Shown: one piece after another, positions 1 through 14,600 of the stretch
Position numbering within the stretch: the stretch's first letter is position 1
Layout of the letters: every line of letters starts with the position of its first letter
Notes under the pieces: generated by a model
Seen by the model: only the letters and a program-made list of their open reading frames with translations
Told to the model about the DNA's origin: nothing
Databases searched by the model: none
Translations under genes and position numbers: made by a program
Assembly (NCBI GenBank): GCA_032622095.1
Contig: CP136066.1
Span: forward strand, 52,542,609 to 52,606,608
DNA length: 64,000 bases
From: Siphonodentalium dalli
Lineage: Eukaryota; Mollusca; Scaphopoda; Gadilida; Siphonodentaliidae
Reading direction: 5' to 3'

Positions 1-20
1 TATATATATATATATATATT
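1..20. repeat. (TA)n microsatellite
   Basis: Ten TA dinucleotides at the very edge of the window. The tract may continue outside it. Confidence 0.9.
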
Positions 21-129
21 TGCCAATGTCTGTTCCATAACAATTTACAGGGACCATCTCGATAACAATAGAGAGGTCTATTTTGGTACTTTTTCTTACA
101 AGAAAGATAATGGATAAGATAGTGCGGGT

Positions 130-470
130 TAAAATTTTCTAAAGTGATGCTGTTGTTGTCAGGGGCACAAAAGGGGAGAAGGGCAGAAACAAAATTTTCG
201 CCGATTTCCACCAAACTTATACATAATCATCTCCATGATGAATCTAATGGTGTGGTTTACAGACGTCAATAGTGGCGCCATTTGAGTCAGGGGTGCATGG
301 AGGGGGAGAGGTGCACAATAATTAATAAACCTGTTTAGCGCCGATTTCCACAAAGTTGATACACATTCTTCTCTATGAAACGAGGAATCTAATCGTGTGC
401 TTTCAAAATGGCAAAAGTGGCGCTATTTGAGTCAGGGGTGCAGTGCAGGGAGAGCGGACCAAAATCGCAC
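130..470. repeat. Diverged tandem repeat, about 140-bp period
   Basis: Two copies begin CGCCGATTTCCAC at 199 and 339, and a partial copy precedes them. Each copy ends in a block reading GAGTCAGGGGTGCA followed by a purine-rich stretch. A related, more diverged copy lies at 59,240-59,530, so this is a dispersed family. Short open frames here are incidental. Confidence 0.75.
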
Positions 471-772
471 TTCCGCAAAAAGCCAATTTGGCATTTTTGG
501 CGGCTATGTTTTTCGGTGGTTACCATGGCAACCATGGGCTTTCCCTAGCTTGGCATGATATCCAAATCCACAAGATATCAGCTCAGGATGTTGTATACAA
601 AGTTTGTTGCTTTTACCTTAAAATGCACGATTCACCCTTTTTTTGACACGGAGCCGCCCTACTATAAGTTCATCCGAGCCGGGTACCCCACATATATACA
701 TATAGACCTGCCAATTTATTGTCAATCAATATAGTATAGCATGTGGAAAAAGTTTCCTTTAATCGATTGGTT
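471..772. other. No gene or repeat recognised
   Basis: A stretch including TTACCATGGCAACCATGG and a short TATATACATATA tract. I see no supported coding region. It lies downstream of the minus-strand gene fragment at 818-997. Confidence 0.5.
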
Positions 773-789
773 GGCCCTGAAAAGGGCCG
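773..789 (-). terminator. Histone-type 3' stem-loop (variant)
   Basis: On the minus strand the hairpin has stem GGCCCT, loop TTTTC and stem AGGGCC. It starts 28 nt after the stop codon of the ORF ending at 818. An A-rich leader (GCAAAAAAC) precedes it, and AACCA then a purine-rich stretch (TTAAAGGAAAC) follow. This is the order of a replication-dependent histone 3' end: stem-loop, ACCCA-like flank, downstream purine element. Known metazoan histone loops have four nucleotides and this one has five, so the match is imperfect. On the plus strand it would be a plain hairpin. Confidence 0.45.
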
Positions 790-817
790 TTTTTTGCACA
801 TATTCTGGGAAAGCATT

Positions 818-997
818 CAGTGAAGAATGGAGCCCCTGAGAATGCGTTCTATCCGTCGTTTGTAGCGGACGATTCCGACGTTTTGGCCCTTTTCTTCAGG
901 TTGAAGTAAGTGGATCAGGTCCTTCTTGTCGAAGTCGATGGGGTACCGGATGTCTGTGAAGCGGACAAATTTGGAGCATTTTCTGAATTCGCCTATT
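818..997 (-). CDS. C-terminal fragment of an unrecognised protein, truncated by satellite
   Basis: A 59-codon frame runs without an early ATG from an in-frame TAA at 998-1000 to TGA at 818-820. Codon use is strongly G/C-ending (for example GTC CGC TTC, GAC ATC CGG TAC CCC ATC GAC TTC GAC AAG AAG GAC CTG ATC), which is striking in this AT-rich window and argues for a real gene. The product ends KRRIERILRGSILH and contains VRFTDIRYPIDF and DKKDLIHLLQPEEKG. I do not recognise the family, and it does not resemble the C-terminus of H1, H2A, H2B, H3 or H4. The 5' side runs directly into the 162-bp satellite near 1,004, with no convincing splice acceptor (AG near 993 lacks a pyrimidine tract). It is therefore probably a truncated gene end. 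The histone-like hairpin at 773-789 is unusual for a non-histone. It could also be a fragment of a mobile element protein. Confidence 0.5.
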
Positions 998-1859
998 TAT
1001 TCTTGTAGTTGATTTAGGATTTCACCGCACGGGCTCCGATTTGGGGTTCACCATGTTAAGGGTCCATCATAGCAAATGCGTAGGAGTCTAAATATCTGGA
1101 TTCTTTGGATATAATATGAACGTTGAGACATATATGAATCATCCTGCATCCGTACATGAATAATATATTGTTGACTTAGGGTTTCACCGCACGGGCTCCA
1201 ATTTGGGGTTCACCATATTAAGGGCCCTTCATAGAGAATGGGTAGGAGTATAAATATCTGGATTCTTGCGATATAATATGAACGTTGGGACATATATGAA
1301 TCGACTGCATCCGTACATGACTAATATATAGTTGACTTAGGGTTTCACCGCACGGGCTCCAATTTGGGGTTCACCATGTTAATAGAGAATGGGTAGGAGT
1401 CAAAATATCTGGATTCTGGAAATATAATATGAACGTTGGGACATATCTGGACCGTCCTGCATCCCTATATGACTAATATATAGTTGATTTAGGATTTCAC
1501 CGCACGGGCTCCGATTTGGTGTTCACCATGTTAAGGGCCCATCATAGAGAATGGGTAGGAGTATAAATATCTGGATTCTTGCAATATAATATGAACATTG
1601 GGACATATATGAATCGTCCTGCATCCGTACATGACTAATATATAGTTGACTTAGGGTTTCACCGCACGGGCTCCAATTTGGGGTTCACCATGTTAAGGTC
1701 CCATCATAGAGAATGGGTAGGAGTTAAAATATCTGGATTCTGGAAATATAATATGAACGTTGGGACATCTCTGGACCGTCCTGCATCCGTACATGACTAA
1801 TATATAGTTGATTTAGGATTTCACCGCACGGGCTCCGATTTGGGGTTCACCATGTTAAG

Positions 1860-4800
1860 GGCCCATCATAGAGATTGGGTAGGAGTAAAAATATCTTGAT
1901 TCTTGGGATATAATATGAACGTTAGGACATATATGAATCGTCCTGCATCCGTACATGACTAATATATAGTTGACTTAGGGTTTCACCGCACGGGCTCCAA
2001 TTTGGGGTTCACCATGTTAAGGGCCCATCATGGAGAATGGGTAGGAGTAAAAATATCTGGATTCTGGAGATATAATATGAACGTTGGGAAATATATGAAT
2101 CGTCCTGCATCCCTATATGACTAATATATAGTTGATTTAGGATTTCACCGCACGGGCTCCGATTTGGGGTTCACCATGTTAAGGGCCCATCATAGAGAAT
2201 GGGTAGGAGTAAAAATATCTGGATTCTGGAAATATAATATGAACGTTGGGAAATATATGAATCGTCCTGCATCCCTATATGACTAATATATAGTTGATTT
2301 AGGATTTCACCGCACGGGCTCCGATTTGGGGTTCACCATGTTAAGGGCCCATCATAGAGAATGGGTAGGAGTCTAAATATCTGGATTCTTGGAGTATAAT
2401 ATGAACGTTGGGACATATATGAATCGTCCTGCATCCGTACATGACTAATATATAGTTGACTTAGGGTTTCACCGCACGGGCTCCAATTTGGGGTTCACCA
2501 TGCTAAGGGCCCATCATAGAGAATGGGTAGGAGTCTAAATATCTGGATTCTTGCAATATAATATGAACGTTGGGACATATATGAATCGTCCTGCATCCGT
2601 ACATGACTAATATATAGTTGACTTAGGGTTTCACCGCACGGGGTCCAATTTGGGGTTCACCATGTTAAGGGCCCATCATAGAGAATGGGTAGGAGTCTAA
2701 ATATCGGGATTCTTGCAGTATAATATGAACGTTGGGACATATATGAATCGTCCTGCATCCGTACATGACTAATATATAGTTGATTTAGGTTTTCACCGCA
2801 CAGGCTCCAATTTGGGATTCACCATGTTAAGGGCTGATCATAGAGAATGGGTAGGAATCTAAATATCTGGATTCTGGAAATATTATATGAACTTTGGGAC
2901 ATATCTGGACCGTCCTGCATCCGTACATGACTAATATATAGTTGACTTAGGTTTTAACCGCACGGGCTCCGATTTGGGGTTCACCATGTTAAGGGCCCAT
3001 CATAGCAAATGCGTAGAATTCTAAATATCTGGATTCTTGGGATATAATATGAGCGTTGGGACATATCTGGACTGTCCTGCATCCGTATATGACTAATATA
3101 TAGTTGACTTAGGTTTTCACCGCACGGGCTCCAATTTGGGGTTCACCATGTTAAGAGCCCATCTTAGAGAATGGGTAGGAGTCAAAATATCTGGATTCTG
3201 GAAATATAATATGAACGTTGGGACATATCTGGACCGTCCTGCATCCCTATATGACTAATATATAGTTGATTTAGGATTTCACCGCACGGGCTCCGATTTG
3301 GGGTTCACCATGTTAAGGGCCCATCATAGCAAATGCGTAGGAGTCTAAATATCTGGATTCTTGGGATATAATATGAACGTTGGGACATATATGAATCGTC
3401 CTGCATCCGTACATGAATAATATATTGTTGACTTAGGGTTTCACCGCACCGGCTCCAATTTGGGGTTCACCATGTTAAGGGCCCATCATAGAGAATGGGT
3501 AGGAGTATAAATCTCTGGATTCTTGCGATATAATATGAACGTTGGGACATATATGAATCGTCCTGCATCCATACATGACTAATATATAGTTGACTTAGGG
3601 TTTCACTGCACGGGCTCCAATTTGGGGTTCACCATGTTAAGGGCCCATCATAGAGAATGGGTAGGAATCAAAATATCTGGATTCTGGAAATATAATATGA
3701 ACGTTAGGACATATCTGGACCGTCATGCATCCCTATATGACTAATATATAGTTGATTTAGGATTTCACCGCACGGGCTCCGATTTGGTGTTTACCATGTT
3801 AAGGGCCCATCATAGAGAATGGGTAGGAGTCTAAATATCTTGATTCTTGGGATATAATATGAACGTTGGGACATATATGAATCGTCCTGCGTCCGTACAT
3901 GGCTAATATATAGTTGACTTAGGGTTTCACCGCACAGGCTCCGATTTGGGGTTCACCATGCTAAGGGCCCATCATAGAGAATGGGTAGGAGTCTAAATAT
4001 CTGGATTCTTGCAATATAATATGAACGTTGGGACATATATGAATCGTCCTGCATCCCTATATGACTAATATATAGTTGATTTAGGATTTCACCGCACGGG
4101 CTCTTATTTGGGGGTCACCATGTTAAGGGCCCATCATAGAGAATGGGTAGGAGTCAAAATATCTGGATTCTGGAAATATAATATGAACGTTGGGACATAT
4201 CTGGACCGTCCTGCATCCCTATATGACTAATATATAGTTGATTTAGGATTTCACCGCACAGGCTCCGATTTGGGTTTCACCATGTTAAGGGCCCATCAAA
4301 GCAAATGCGTAGGAGTCTAAATATCTGGATTCTTGGGATATAATATGAACGTTGGGACATATATGAATCGTCCTTCATCCGTACATGAATAATATATTGT
4401 CGACTTAGGGTTTCACCGCACGGGCTCCAATTAGGGGTTCACCATGTTAAGGGCCCTTCATAGAGAATGAGTAGGAGTATAAATATCTGGAATCTTGGGA
4501 TATAATATGAACGTTGGGACATATATGAATCGTCCTGCATCCGTACATGACTAATATATAGTTGACTTAGGGTTTCACTGCACAGGCTCCGATTTGGGGT
4601 TTACCATGTTAAGGGCCCATCATAGAGATTGGGTAGGAGTAAAAATATCTTGATTCTTGGGATATAATATGAACGTTAGGACATATATGAATCGTCCTGC
4701 ATCCGTACATGACTAATATATAGTTGACTTAGGGTTTCACCGCACGGGCTCCAATTTGGGGTTCACCTTGTTAAGGGCCCATCATGGAGAATGGGTAGGA

Positions 4801-7790
4801 GTAAAAATATCTGGATTCTGGAGATATAATATGAACGTTGGGAAATATATGAATCGTCCTGCATCCCTATATGACTAATATATAGTTGATTTAGGATTTC
4901 ACCGCACGGGCTCCGATTTGGGGTTCACCATGTTAAGGGCCCATCATAGAGAATGGGTAGGAGTAAAAATATCTGGATTCTGGAAATATAATATGAACGT
5001 TGGGACATATCTGGACCGTCCTGCATCCATACATGACTAATATATAGTTGACTTAGGTTTTCATCGCACGGGCTCCAATTTGGGGTTCACCATGTTAAGG
5101 GCCCATCATAGAGAATGGGTAGGAATCAACATATCTGGATTCTGGAAGTATAATATGAAAGTTGGGACATATCTGGACCGTCCTGCATCCCTATATGACT
5201 AATATATAGTTGATTTAGGATTTCACCGCACAGGCTCCGATTTGGTGTTCACCATGTTAAGGGCCCATCATAGAGAATGGGTAGGAGTCTAAATATCTGG
5301 ATTCTTGGGATATAATATGAACGTTGGGACATATATGAATTGTCCTGCATCCGTACATGACTAATATATAGTTGACTTAGGGTTTCACCGCACGGGCTCC
5401 AATTTGGGGTTCACCATGCTAAGGGCCCATCATAGAGAATGGGTAGGAGTCTAAATATCTGGATTCTTGCAATATAATATGAACGTTGGGACATATATGA
5501 ATCGTCCTGCATCCGTACATGACTAATATATAGTTGACTTAGGGTTTCACCGCACGGGGTCCAATTTGGGGTTCACCATGTTAAGGGCCCATCATAGAGA
5601 ATGGGTAGGAGTCTAAATATCTGGATTCTTGCAGTATAATATGAACGTTGGGACATATATGAATCGTCCTGCATCCGTACATGACTAATATATAGTTGAT
5701 TTAGGTTTTCACCGCACAGGCTCCAATTTGGGTTTCACCATGTTAAGGGCTGATCATAGAGAATGGGTAGGAATCTAAATATCTGGATTCTGGAAATATT
5801 ATATGAACTTTGGGACATATCTGGACCGTCCTGCATCCGTACATGACTAATATATAGTTGACTTAGGTTTTAACCGCACGGGCTCCGATTTGGGGTTCAC
5901 CATGTTAAGGGCCCATCATAGCAAATGCGTAGGATTCTAAATATCTGGATTCTTGGGATATAATATGAGCGTTGGGACATATCTGGACTGTCCTGCATCC
6001 GTATATGACTAATATATAGTTGACTTAGGTTTTCACCGCACGGGCTCCAATTTGGGGTTCACCATGTTAAGGGCCCATCTTAGAGAATGGGTAGGAGTCA
6101 AAATATCTGGATTCTGGAAATATAATATGAACGTTGGGACATATCTGGACCGTCCTGCATCCGTACATGACTAATATATAGTTGACTTAGGTTTTCAATG
6201 CATGGGGTCCGATTTGGGGTTCACCATGTTAAGGGCCCATCATAGAGAATGGGTAGGAGTCAAAATATCTGGATTCTGGAAATAGAATATGAACGTTGGG
6301 ACATATCTGGACCGTCCTGCATCCCTATATGACTAATATATAGTTGATTTAGGATTTCACCGCACGGGCTCCGATTTGGGGTTCACCATGTTAAGGGCCC
6401 ATCATAGCAAATGCGTAGGAGTCTAAATATCTGGATTCTTGGGATATAATATGAACGTTGGGACATATATGAATCGTCCTGCATCCGTACATGAATAATA
6501 TATTGTTGACTTAGGGTTTCACCGCACCGGCTCCAATTTGGGGTTCACCATGTTAAGGGCCCATCATAGAGAATGGGTAGGAGTATAAATCTCTGGATTC
6601 TTGCGATATAATATGAACGTTGGGACATATATGAATCGTCCTGCATCCATACATGACTAATATATAGTTGACTTAGGGTTTCACCGCACGGGCTCCAATT
6701 TGGGGTTCACCATGTTAAGGGCCCATCATAGAGAATGGGTAGGAATCAAAATATCTGGATTCTGGAAATATAATATGAACGTTGGGACATATCTGGACCG
6801 TCATGCATCCCTATATGACTAATATATTGTTGATTTAGGATTTCACCGCACGGGCTCCGATTTGGTGTTCACCATGTTAAGGGCCCATCATAGAGAATGG
6901 GTAGGAGTCTAAATATCTTGATTCTTGGGATATAATATGAACGTTGGGACATATATGAATCGTCCTGCGTCCGTACATGGCTAATATATAGTTGACTTAG
7001 GGTTTCACCGCACAGGCTCCGATTTGGGGTTCACCATGCTAAGGGCCCATCATAGAGAATGGGTAGGAGTCTAAATATCTGGATTCTTGCAATATAATAT
7101 GAACGTTGGGACATATATGAATCGTCCTGCATCCCTATATGACTAATATATAGTTGATTTAGGATTTCACCGCACGGGCTATTATTTGGGGTTCACCATG
7201 TTAAGGGCCCATCATAGAGAATGGGTAGGAGTCAAAATATCTGGATTCTGGAAATATAATATGAACGTTGGGACATATCTGGACCGTCCTGCATCCCTAT
7301 ATGACTAATATATAGTTGATTTAGGATTTCACCGCACGGGCTCCGATTTGGGTTTCACCATGTTAAGGGCCCATCATAGCAAATGCGTAGGAGTCTAAAT
7401 ATCTGGATTCTTGGGATATAATATGAACGTTGGGACATATATGAATCGTCCTTCATCCGTACATGAATAATATATTGTCGACTTAGGGTTTCACCGCACG
7501 GGCTCCAATTAGGGGTTCACCATGTTAAGGGCCCTTCATAGAGAATGAGTAGGAGTATAAATATCTGGAATCTTGGGATATAATATGAACGTTGGGACAT
7601 ATATGAATCGTCCTGCATCCGTACATGACTAATATATAGTTGACTTAGGGTTTCACTGCACAGGCTCCGATTTGGGGTTTACCATGTTAAGGGCCCATCA
7701 TAGAGATTGGGTAGGAGTAAAAATATCTTGATTCTTGGGATATAATATGAACGTTAGGACATATATGAATCGTCCTGCATCCCTATATGA
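1860..7790. repeat. Satellite higher-order domain 1
   Basis: Rare variants recur as blocks. GAGATTGGGTAGG is at 1,871, 4,625 and 7,703 (shifts of 17 and 19 monomers). The GCACCGGCTCC variant is at about 3,441 and 6,520 (19 monomers). GGTTTTAACCG is at 2,951 and 5,867 (18 monomers). The change between 18 and 19 fits one extra monomer in the second block near 6,180. This is a block amplification of about 2.75-3.08 kb. Confidence 0.85.
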
Positions 7791-8699
7791 CTAATATATA
7801 GTTGATTTAGGATTTCACCGCACTGGCTCCAATTTGGGGTTCACCATGTTAAGGGCCCTTCATAGAGAATGGGTAGGAGTATAAATATCTGGATTCTTGC
7901 GATATAATATGAACGTTGGGACATATATAAAACGTCCTGCATCCGTACATGACTAATATATAGTTGACTTAGGGTTTCACCGCACGGGCTCCAATTTGGG
8001 GTTCACCATGTTAAGGGCCCATCATAGAGAATGGGTAGGAGTCTAAATATCTGGATTCTTGGGATATAATATGAACGTTGGGACATATATGAATCGTCCT
8101 GCATCCGTACATGACTAGTATATAGTTGACTTAGGGTTTCACCACACGGGCTCCAATTTGGGGTTCACCGTGTTAAGGGCCCATCATAGAGAATGGGTAG
8201 GAGTCAAAATATCTGGATTCTGGAAATATAATATGAACGTTGGGACATGTCTGGACCGTCCTGCATCCATACATGACTAATATATAGTTGACTTAGGTTT
8301 TCACCGCACGGGCTCCGATTTGGGGTTCACCATATTAAGGGTCCATCATAGCAAATGCGTAGGAGTCTAAATATCTTGATTCTTGGGATATAATATGAAC
8401 GTTGGGACATATATGAATCGTCCTGCATCCGTACATGACTAATATATAGTTGACTTAGGGTTTCACCGCACGGGCTCCAATTTGGGGTTCACCATGTTAA
8501 GGGCCCTTCATAGAGAATGGGTAGGAGTATAAATATCTGGATTCTTGCAATATAATATGAACGTTGGGACATATATGAATCGTCCTGCATCCGTACATGA
8601 CTAATATATAGTTGACTTAGGGTTTCACAGCACGGGCTCCAATTTGGGGTTCACCATGTTAAGGGCCCATCATAGAGAATGGGTAGGAGTCAAAATATC

Positions 8700-11600
8700 T
8701 GGATTCTGGAAATATAATATGAACGTTGGGACATATCTGGACCGTCCTGCATCCATACATGACTAATATATAGTTGACTTAGGTTTTCATCGCACGGGCT
8801 CCGATTTGGGGTTCACCATGTTAAGGGCCCATCATAGCAAATGCGTAGGAGTCTAAATATCTTGATTCTTGCGGTATAATATGAACGTTGGGACATATAT
8901 GAATCGTCCTGCATCCCTATAAGACTAATATATAGTTGATTTAGGATTTCACCGTACGGGCTCCAATTTGGGGTTCACCATGTTAAGGGCCCATCATAGA
9001 GAATGGGTAGGAGTCAAAATATCTGGATTCTGGAAATATAATATGAACGTTGGGACAAATCTGGACCGTCCTGCATCCATACATGACTAATATATAGTTG
9101 ACTTAGGTTTTCATCGCACGGGCTCCGATTTGGGGTTCACCATGTTAAGGGCCCATCATAGCAAATGCGTAGGAGTCTAAATATCTTGATTCTTGCGGTA
9201 TAATATGAACGTTGGGACATATATGAATCGTCCTGCATCCCTATAAGACTAATATATAGTTGATTTAGGATTTCACCGCACGGGCTCCAATTTAGGGTTC
9301 ACCATGTTAAGGGCCCATCATAGAGAATGGGTAGGAGTCTAAATATCTGGATTCTTGCAGTATAATATGAACGTTGGGACATATATGAATCGTCCTGCAT
9401 CCCTATATGACTAATAGATAGTTGATTTAGGTTTTCACCGCACAGGTTCCAATTTGGGGTTCACCATGTTAAGGGCTGATCATAGAGAATGGGTAGGAAT
9501 CTAAATATCTGGATTCTGGAAATATAATATGAACTTTGGGACATATCTGGACCGTCCTGCATCCGTACATGACTAATATATAGTTGACTTAGGTTTTCAC
9601 CGCATGGGCTCCGATTTGGGGTTCACCATGTTAAGGGCCCATCATAGAGAATGGGTAGGAGTCAAAATATCTGGATTCTGGAAATAGAATATGAACGTTG
9701 GGACATATATGAATCGTCCTGCATCCCTATAAGACTAATATATAGTTGATTTAGGATTTCACCGCACGGGCTCCAATTTAGGGTTCACCATGTTAAGGGC
9801 CCATCATAGAGAATGGGTAGGAGTCTAAATATCTGGATTCTTGCAGTATAATATGAACGTTGGGACATATATGAATCGTCCTGCATCCCTATATGACTAA
9901 TATATAGTTGATTTAGGTTTTCACCGCATAGGCTCCAATTTGGGGTTCACCATGTTAAGGGCTGATCATAGAGAATGGGTAGGAATCTAAATATCTGGAT
10001 TCTGGAAATATAATATGAACTTTGGGACATATCTGGACCGTCCTGCATCCGTACATGACTAATATATAGTTGACTTAGGTTTTCACCACACGGGCTCCGA
10101 TTTGGGGTTCACCATGTTAAGGGCCCTTCATAGAGAATGGGTAGGAGTCAAAATATCTGGATTCTTGCGATATAATATGAACGTTGGGACATATATGAAT
10201 CGTCCTGCATCCGTACATGATTAATATATAGTTGACTTGGGGTCTCACCGCACGGGCTCCAATTTGGGGTTCAGCATGTTAAGGGCCCATCATGGAGAAT
10301 GGGTAGGAGTCAAAATATCTGGATTCTGGAAATATAATATGAACGTTGGGACATATATGAATCGTCCTGCATCCCTATATGACTAATATATAGTTGATTT
10401 AGGATTTCACCGCATGGGCTCCGATTTGGGGTTCACCATGTTAAGGGCCCATCATAGCAAATGCGTAGGAGTCTAAATATCTGGATTCTTGGGATATAAT
10501 ATGAGCGTTGGGACATATCTGGATCGTCCTGCATCCAAATATGACTAATATATAGTTGACTTAGGTTATCACCGCACGGGCTCCAATTTGGGGTTCACCA
10601 TGTTAAGGGCCCATCATAGAGAATGGGTAGGAATCAACATATCTGGATTCTGGAAGTATAATATGGAAGTTGGGACATATCTGGACCGTCCTGCATCCCT
10701 ATATGACTAATATATAGTTGATTTAGGATTTCACCGCACAGGCTCCGATTTGGTGTTCACCATGTTAAGGGCCCATCATAGAGAATGGGTAGGAGTCTAA
10801 ATATCTTGATTCTTGGGATATAATATGAACGTTGGGACATATATGAATCGTCCTGCATCCGTACATGACTAATATATAGTTGACTTAGGGTCTCACCGCA
10901 CAGGCTCCGATTTGGGGTTCACCATGCTAAGGGCCCATCATAGAGAATGGGTAGGAGTCTAAATATCTGGATTCTTGCAATAAAATATGAACGTTGGGAT
11001 ATATATGAATCGTCCTGCATCCCTATATGACTAATATATAGTTGATTTAGGATTTCACCGCACGGGCTCCAATTTGGGGTTCACCATGTTAATGGCTGAT
11101 CATAGAGAATGGGTAGGAATCTAAATATCTGGATTCTGGAAATATAATATGAACTTTGGGACATATCTGGACCGTCCTGCATCCGTACATGACTAATATA
11201 TAGTTGACTTAGGTTTTCACCGCACGGGCTCCGATTTGGGGTTCACCATGTTAAGGGCCCATCATAGCAAATGCGTAGGATTCTAAATATCTGGATTCTT
11301 GGGATATAATATGAGCGTTGGGACATATCTGGACTGTCCTGCATCCGTATATGACTAATATATAGTTGACTTAGGTTTTCACCGCACGGGCTCCAATTTG
11401 TGGTTCAGCATGTTAAGGGCCCATCATAGCGAATGGGTGGGAGTCAAAATATCTGGATTCTGGAAATATAATATGAACGTTGGGACATATATGAATCGTC
11501 CTGCATCCCTATAAGACTAATATATAGTTGATTTAGGATTTCACCGCACGGGCTCCAATTTGGGGTTCACCATGTTAAGGGCCCATCATAGAGAATGGGT

Positions 11601-14600
11601 AGGAGTCAAAATATCTGGATTCTGGAAATATAATATGAACGTTGGGACATATCTGGACCGTCCTGCATCCATACATGACTAATATATAGTTGACTTAGGT
11701 TTTCATCGCACGGGCTCCGATTTGGGGTTCACCATGTTAAGGGCCCATCATAGCAAATGCGTAGGAGTCTAAATATCTTGATTCTTGCGGTATAATATGA
11801 ACGTTGGGACATATATGAATCGTCCTGCATCCCTATAAGACTAATATATAGTTGATTTAGGATTTCACCGCACGGGCTCCAATTTAGGGTTCACCATGTT
11901 AAGGGCCCATCATAGAGAATGGGTAGGAGTCTAAATATCTGGATTCTTGCAGTATAATATGAACGTTGGGACATATATGAATCGTCCTGCATCCCTATAT
12001 GACTAATAGATAGTTGATTTAGGTTTTCACCGCACAGGCTCCAATTTGGGGTTCACCATGTTAAGGGCTGATCATAGAGAATGGGTAGGAATCTAAATAT
12101 CTGGATTCTGGAAATATAATATGAACTTTGGGACATATCTGGACCGTCCTGCATCCGTACATGACTAATATATAGTTGACTTAGGTTTTCACCGCATGGG
12201 CTCCGATTTGGGGTTCACCATGTTAAGGGCCAATCATAGAGAATGGGTAGGAGTCAAAATATCTGGATTCTGGAAATAGAATATGAACGTTGGGACATAT
12301 ATGAATCGTCCTGCATCCCTATAAGACTAATATATAGTTGATTTAGGATTTCACCGCACGGGCTCCAACTTAGGGTTCACCATGTTAAGGGCCCATCATA
12401 GAGAATGGGTAGGAGTCTAAATATCTGGATTCTTGCAGTATAATATGAACGTTGGGACATATATGAATCGTCCTGCATCCCTATATGACTAATATATAGT
12501 TGATTTAGGTTTTCACCGCATAGGCTCCAATTTGGGGTTCACCATGTTAAGGGCTGATCATAGAGAATGGGTAGGAATCTAAATATCTGGATTCTGGAAA
12601 TATAATATGAACTTTGGGACATATCTGGACCGTCCTGCATCCGTACATGACTAATATATAGTTGACTTAGGTTTTCACTACACGGGCTCCAACTTAGGGT
12701 TCACCATGTTAAGGGCCCATCATAGAGAATGGGTAGGAGTCTAAATATCTGGATTCTTGCAGTATAATATGAACGTTGGGACATATATGAATCGTCCTGC
12801 ATCCCTATATGACTAATATATAGTTGATTTAGGATTTCACCGCATGGGCTCCGATTTGGGGTTCACCATGTTAAGGGCCCATCATAGCAAATGCGTAGGA
12901 GTCTAAATATCTGGATTCTTGGGATATAATATGAGCGTTGGGACATATCTGGATCGTCCTGCATCCAAATATGACTAATATATAGTTGACTTAGGTTATC
13001 ACCGCACGGGCTCCAATTTGGGGTTCACCATGTTAAGGGCCCATCATAGAGAATGGGTAGGAATCAACATATCTGGATTCTGGAAGTATAATATGAAAGT
13101 TGGGACATATCTGGACCGTCCTGCATCCCTATATGACTAATATATAGTTGATTTAGGATTTCACCGCACAGGCTCCGATTTGGTGTTCACCATGTTAAGG
13201 GCCCATCATAGAGAATGGGTAGGAGTCTAAATATCTTGATTCTTGGGATATAATATGAACGTTGGGACATATATGAATCGTCCTGCATCCGTACATGACT
13301 AATATATAGTTGACTTAGGGTCTCACCGCACAGGCTCCGATTTGGGGTTCACCATGCTAAGGGCCCATCATAGAGAATGGGTAGGAGTCTAAATATCTGG
13401 ATTCTTGCAATATAATATGAACGTTGGGATATATATGAATCGTCCTGCATCCGTACATGACTAATATATAGTTGACTTAGGGTTTCACCACACGGGCTCC
13501 AATTTGGGGTTCACCGTGTTAAGGGCCCATCATAGAGAATGGGTAGGAGTCAAAATATCTGGATTCTGGAAATATAATATGAACGTTGGGACATGTCTGG
13601 ACCGTCCTGCATCCGTACATGACTAATATATAGTTGACTTAGGGTTTCACCGCACTGGCTCCAATTTGGGGTTCACCATGTTAAGGGCCCATCATAGAGA
13701 ATGGGTAGGAATCAAAATATCTGGATTCTGGAAATATAATATGAACATTGGGACATATCTGGACCGTCCTGCATCCCTATATGACTAATATATAGTTGAT
13801 TTAGGATTTCACCGCACGGGCTCCGATTTGGGGTTCACCATGTTAAGGGCCCATCATAGAGAATGGGTAGGAGTCTAAATATCTGGATTCTTGGGATATA
13901 ATATGAACGTTGGGACATATATGAATCGTCCTGCATCCGTACATGACTAATATATAGTTGACTTAGGGTTTCACCACACGGGCTCCAATTTGGGGTTCAC
14001 CGTGTTAAGGGCCCATCATAGAGAATGGGTAGGAGTCAAAATATCTGGATTCTGGAAATATAATATGAACGTTGGGACATGTCTGGACCGTCCTGCATCC
14101 GTACATGACTAATATATAGTTGACTTAGGTTTTCACCGCACGGGCTCCGATTTGGGGTTCACCATATTAAGGGTCCATCATAGCAAATGCGTAGGAGTCT
14201 AAATATCTTGATTCTTGGGATATAATATGAACGTTGGGACATATATGAATCGTCCTGCATCCGTACATGACTAATATATAGTTGACTTAGGGTTTCACAG
14301 CACGGGCTCCAATTTGGGGTTCACCATATTAAGGGCCCATCATAGAGAATGGGTAGGAGTCAAAATATCTGGATTCTGGAAATATAATATGAACGTTGGG
14401 ACATATCTGGACCGTCCTGCATCCATACATGACTAATATATAGTTGACTTAGGTTTTCATCGCACGGGCTCCGATTTGGGGTTCACCATGTTAAGGGCCC
14501 ATCATAGCAAATGCGTAGGAGTCTAAATATCTTGATTCTTGCGGTATAATATGAACGTTGGGACATATATGAATCGTCCTGCATCCCTATAAGACTAATA

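Noticed and set aside
740-910. Plus-strand frame ending at a GTAAGT (NRLVGPEKGPFF..., PSFVADDSDVLALFFRLK)
   Set aside because: Lies antisense to the 818-997 fragment. The codon bias clearly favours the minus strand, and the plus frame has no start or good acceptor.
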